Below are positions 61,544 through 64,000 of a stretch of DNA of 64,000 bases, piece by piece. The translations under genes and the position numbers were made by a program. The stretch spans positions 5,393,094-5,457,093 of the forward strand of contig CM065302.1 in the NCBI GenBank assembly GCA_032871835.1, written 5' to 3'. The notes beneath the pieces were generated by a model. The model saw nothing but the letters and a program-made list of their open reading frames with translations, was not told the DNA's origin and ran no database searches. This DNA comes from Dipteronia dyeriana. Its lineage: Eukaryota; Streptophyta; Magnoliopsida; Sapindales; Sapindaceae. The number at the start of each line of letters is the position of its first letter. Position 1 is the first letter of the stretch.

Positions 61544-63083
61544 TGAAACAATTATTATGGTGTGTTTAATAACAATCTAGACGGGGGTGAATAGATTTTT
61601 ATCAATTTTACCCAATTTTCGTTAATGGCCAAGTTGACGAAAATACCCCTAACTAGTCATAATAATATCACAAGTGTAATAAGTACGGAAATAATAAAGA
61701 CACTTGAGATATACGAGGAAACCCTCCAAATGGGAAAAACCACGGGCTGTTAAGTGCGTCACACTCGAACCTCGAATCCACTAATGGCAAAGGAAGTACA
61801 ACCTAATCCCGGTTTATAATCCACCACCACTACCTAATCCCGATATAAGTGAACCTAGTCCATCTTGCTTGCGATTTAAGCTACCTAATCCCGGAAGCAA
61901 CACAAGTCTTACTTCTCAATGAAGAGATAAAATAGCCTATGTGAATATATGATGATATTCAAAGAACAAACAAGGCTATGGAACCTTATATGCTTATCTA
62001 GGATGATGAGATGACAATTAATGCAATCCTAGATATCAAGAGCTAAATGACATGTTCATAAAGCTTAGCTAAACATAGATCAAACAATCCTATGAAGCTA
62101 TCACAATACAACATTCAATCATGTCATCATAAACAATCTCTATTTTGTATCTAGAATATATTCTAAGAGCATACAAATGATAAAAGAGATGGCTTGACAA
62201 GATAAACACTTAACTTATATGAAGATAGTGAGAAACTTACCAAACGAGATGTGATGATGCAAAACTATCTATTGACGTACTCTAAATGACCATAGATGAT
62301 GCAAGATGATGTTTTTATGCACAAGGAGATGCTTTGAGTGTATAAGATGAGTTCTTGCAAGATTTTTCCTTTTGAAATATGTTCTAAGAAAAAGATATGA
62401 TATTTTGAACTCATAGACGACCTGAATACAAAAAGACACATATATATGAGTTTCAATCAAAGTGAGGTCGTTTTGAAAAAAATGCTCCAACTCCCGCTAT
62501 GTGAGCTGGTGAGTGGTGCTAGTCGAGTAGCTCACCACCAGCGCATAACCTAATTTTTTTAATAGGCGTTGGTGAAGTGGCACAGCTCAGTGGTGCATAA
62601 CAAGCGGTGACCCACTGATATGTTACGCTGGTGAGGCTGCGCTAGTCGAGTGGCGCACGATAAGCGACAACTCACTGATATGTTGCGCTGGTGTTGGCGA
62701 TGTTCGAGTGGTGCAACATCAGTAACGCACAACCCACTTTCTTCTCACTCAAACACACGTTTTGCACAAGTAACAGAGTGTAGAAGATGCATCCTATACT
62801 AATGCCTAACATGACATGGTATTTTAATCACAATATGCAATAAATCAAGAAGAGTTATTTAAAACATGAATGCACACAAATATAAACACACAAACATATA
62901 TAAATAAGAGTTGTGCATGAATTTGTAAGTGTGTGCAACTATCTCTTTAAAGCAAGTAAGCACAAGAAATTTACCTTTGGTGCTTCTTCTCTTGAGGTCT
63001 TGAGAGCCTAAGTTACCCTTATATAAAACCCCAATACGTGGTTTGTTCACGAAATAAGCCAATCAATAAATGAGGACTTTACA
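61544..63083 (-). repeat. 5' LTR of the copia element
   Basis: 1540 bp, about 95% like the 3' LTR by eye over the stretch compared. Next to its inner end lies the primer-binding site (61527-61542). Small indels separate the two LTRs. Confidence 0.92.
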
Positions 63084-64000
63084 TTATATATGTCCTTTTA
63101 TATTTATTTAAAAAATTATTAATTTGAGACAATTTATATAATTAGTCAGGAAATCTCTTAAAGATAATCTTTTTTAAAAATATTTTTTGACTTATTCAAT
63201 TATGACACTAACAAAAATAACTTTGTCTAATTTAAAATAATAACAAAAATTATTGTTCTATTATAAATTAAAGCTTAAAAGTTAGAATAAAACACTAAAC
63301 GAGAGAAAGAATATAGGGAGAAAACACTTTCGTATAAGCACGGTACGGCACAATACGGTACGACTCGACCATGACCCACTACATAATGCAGGACTTCGTC
63401 TACTTATATAACTATAGAAATCTCTCTTGATGTTCAATAGTACTTTATGTGGTCCAAACACTAATTCTGTTCTGTGATGAAATATTAAGAAAGTAAAATG
63501 TATAATAAGGGGATATTTCATAAAATTGAATTTGCACCGATATATAAACCGATAACTGCATGTATAGTGATTGATTTTGAGATTTTACTGCATTAGACCT
63601 AATAATAATTAGCCAAGTTATGCAATTTTGGTATCTATGGAAAACTTAGGATCTCTAGTTTCTAATGGTATCAGATTCACAACTAATTACAACAATCATG
63701 ACTCTCTACGACCTATACAAAGTCATGGATTTATGGTTCAATGTTTTAGAACTGTTCATATGCAAAAAATTAAATTTCATGACATATAACACAAATAAAA
63801 CAAATCGAATAGTGTCATATTCATATAAAATACTACATAATGAATTCGAATTATAATAAATATGTTCTACACATACTAAACCATAGAATTACAGTAAAAC
63901 ATGTATATATGAATTCATTAATTGCCGAAAATTATATGAAAAATGTCATGGTAATTTCGGTAAATCATAATTCCAAAAAACCAATCTGGCCGGGATCTGG
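63084..64000. other. Intergenic DNA right of the copia element
   Basis: Begins with the TTATA duplication and contains the right arm of an inverted repeat (about 63107-63149) matching 52508-52553. The rest is AT-rich with no gene, RNA or further transposon recognised. Confidence 0.45.

Larger units (their letters stand above)
52929..63083 (-). mobile_element. Complete SIRE/Maximus-like Ty1/copia retrotransposon, inactivated
   Basis: 10,155 bp between perfect 5-bp target duplications TTATA (52924-52928 and 63084-63088). LTRs at 61544-63083 (5') and 52929-54459 (3') both run TGTAAAG...TTTCA. Beside the 5' LTR, the minus strand reads TTGGTATTAGAGCGGG (61542 downward), a primer site for initiator tRNA-Met with small changes. 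A purine tract (AAATGGGGAGAT) precedes the 3' LTR. The order gag, protease, integrase, reverse transcriptase, RNase H makes it copia; long gag with coiled coil, long LTRs and a long gap after pol suggest the SIRE/Maximus lineage. Stops, frameshifts and a hAT insertion in gag make it non-autonomous. The LTRs differ by about a dozen changes in their first 260 bases. Confidence 0.93.

Overview
This is nuclear DNA from a flowering plant, very probably a eudicot. The genes carry GT...AG introns in AT-rich non-coding DNA, the proteins belong to plant families (pentatricopeptide-repeat, DUF538, agenet, GH100 invertase), and roughly half the window is nested plant transposons. Nothing bacterial (operons, Shine-Dalgarno sites, CRISPR) was seen.

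Layout: (1) 1-12092 is old transposon sequence: the right half of a decayed Ty3/gypsy element of the Tat/Grande type with an antisense reading frame, an LTR of another family (6314-7725) inserted in it, and a decayed L1-type LINE. (2) 12954-44875 is a gene island of seven genes: 20S proteasome subunit beta-3 (PBC1, +), mitochondrial-type alkaline/neutral invertase (+), a PGN-like PPR protein (+), a DYW-type PPR protein (-), an agenet-domain protein (+), a DUF538 protein (-) and an ICP55-like M24 aminopeptidase (-). I derived exon structures base by base; every spliced frame closes. (3) 45240-63083 is a second transposon block: a decayed Ty1/copia element broken by a solo LTR (45370-47026, target duplication ACATT) and by an LTR-like segment (48179-49026); a non-autonomous CACTA element (50396-52326, duplication ACA); and a complete but inactivated SIRE/Maximus-like copia element (52929-63083, duplication TTATA) whose gag is split by a small hAT-like element. 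(4) 63084-64000 holds nothing I recognise.

The genes do not form one pathway. Several products are mitochondrial or organellar by family (invertase, ICP55, two PPR proteins); PBC1 is a housekeeping proteasome subunit. From memory, invertase next to PGN and ICP55-DUF538-agenet match adjacent gene groups on Arabidopsis chromosome 1 (At1g56560-At1g56570 and At1g09300-At1g09310-At1g09320), so the island looks like old conserved microsynteny between transposon blocks.

I found no clearly new biological system. The most distinctive observations are the dated nest of insertions with intact target duplications, a tandem duplication of a splice acceptor plus exon start in PBC1, the CACTA element with dense subterminal repeats, a long hairpin at 12190-12248, and inverted arms on both sides of the complete copia element.
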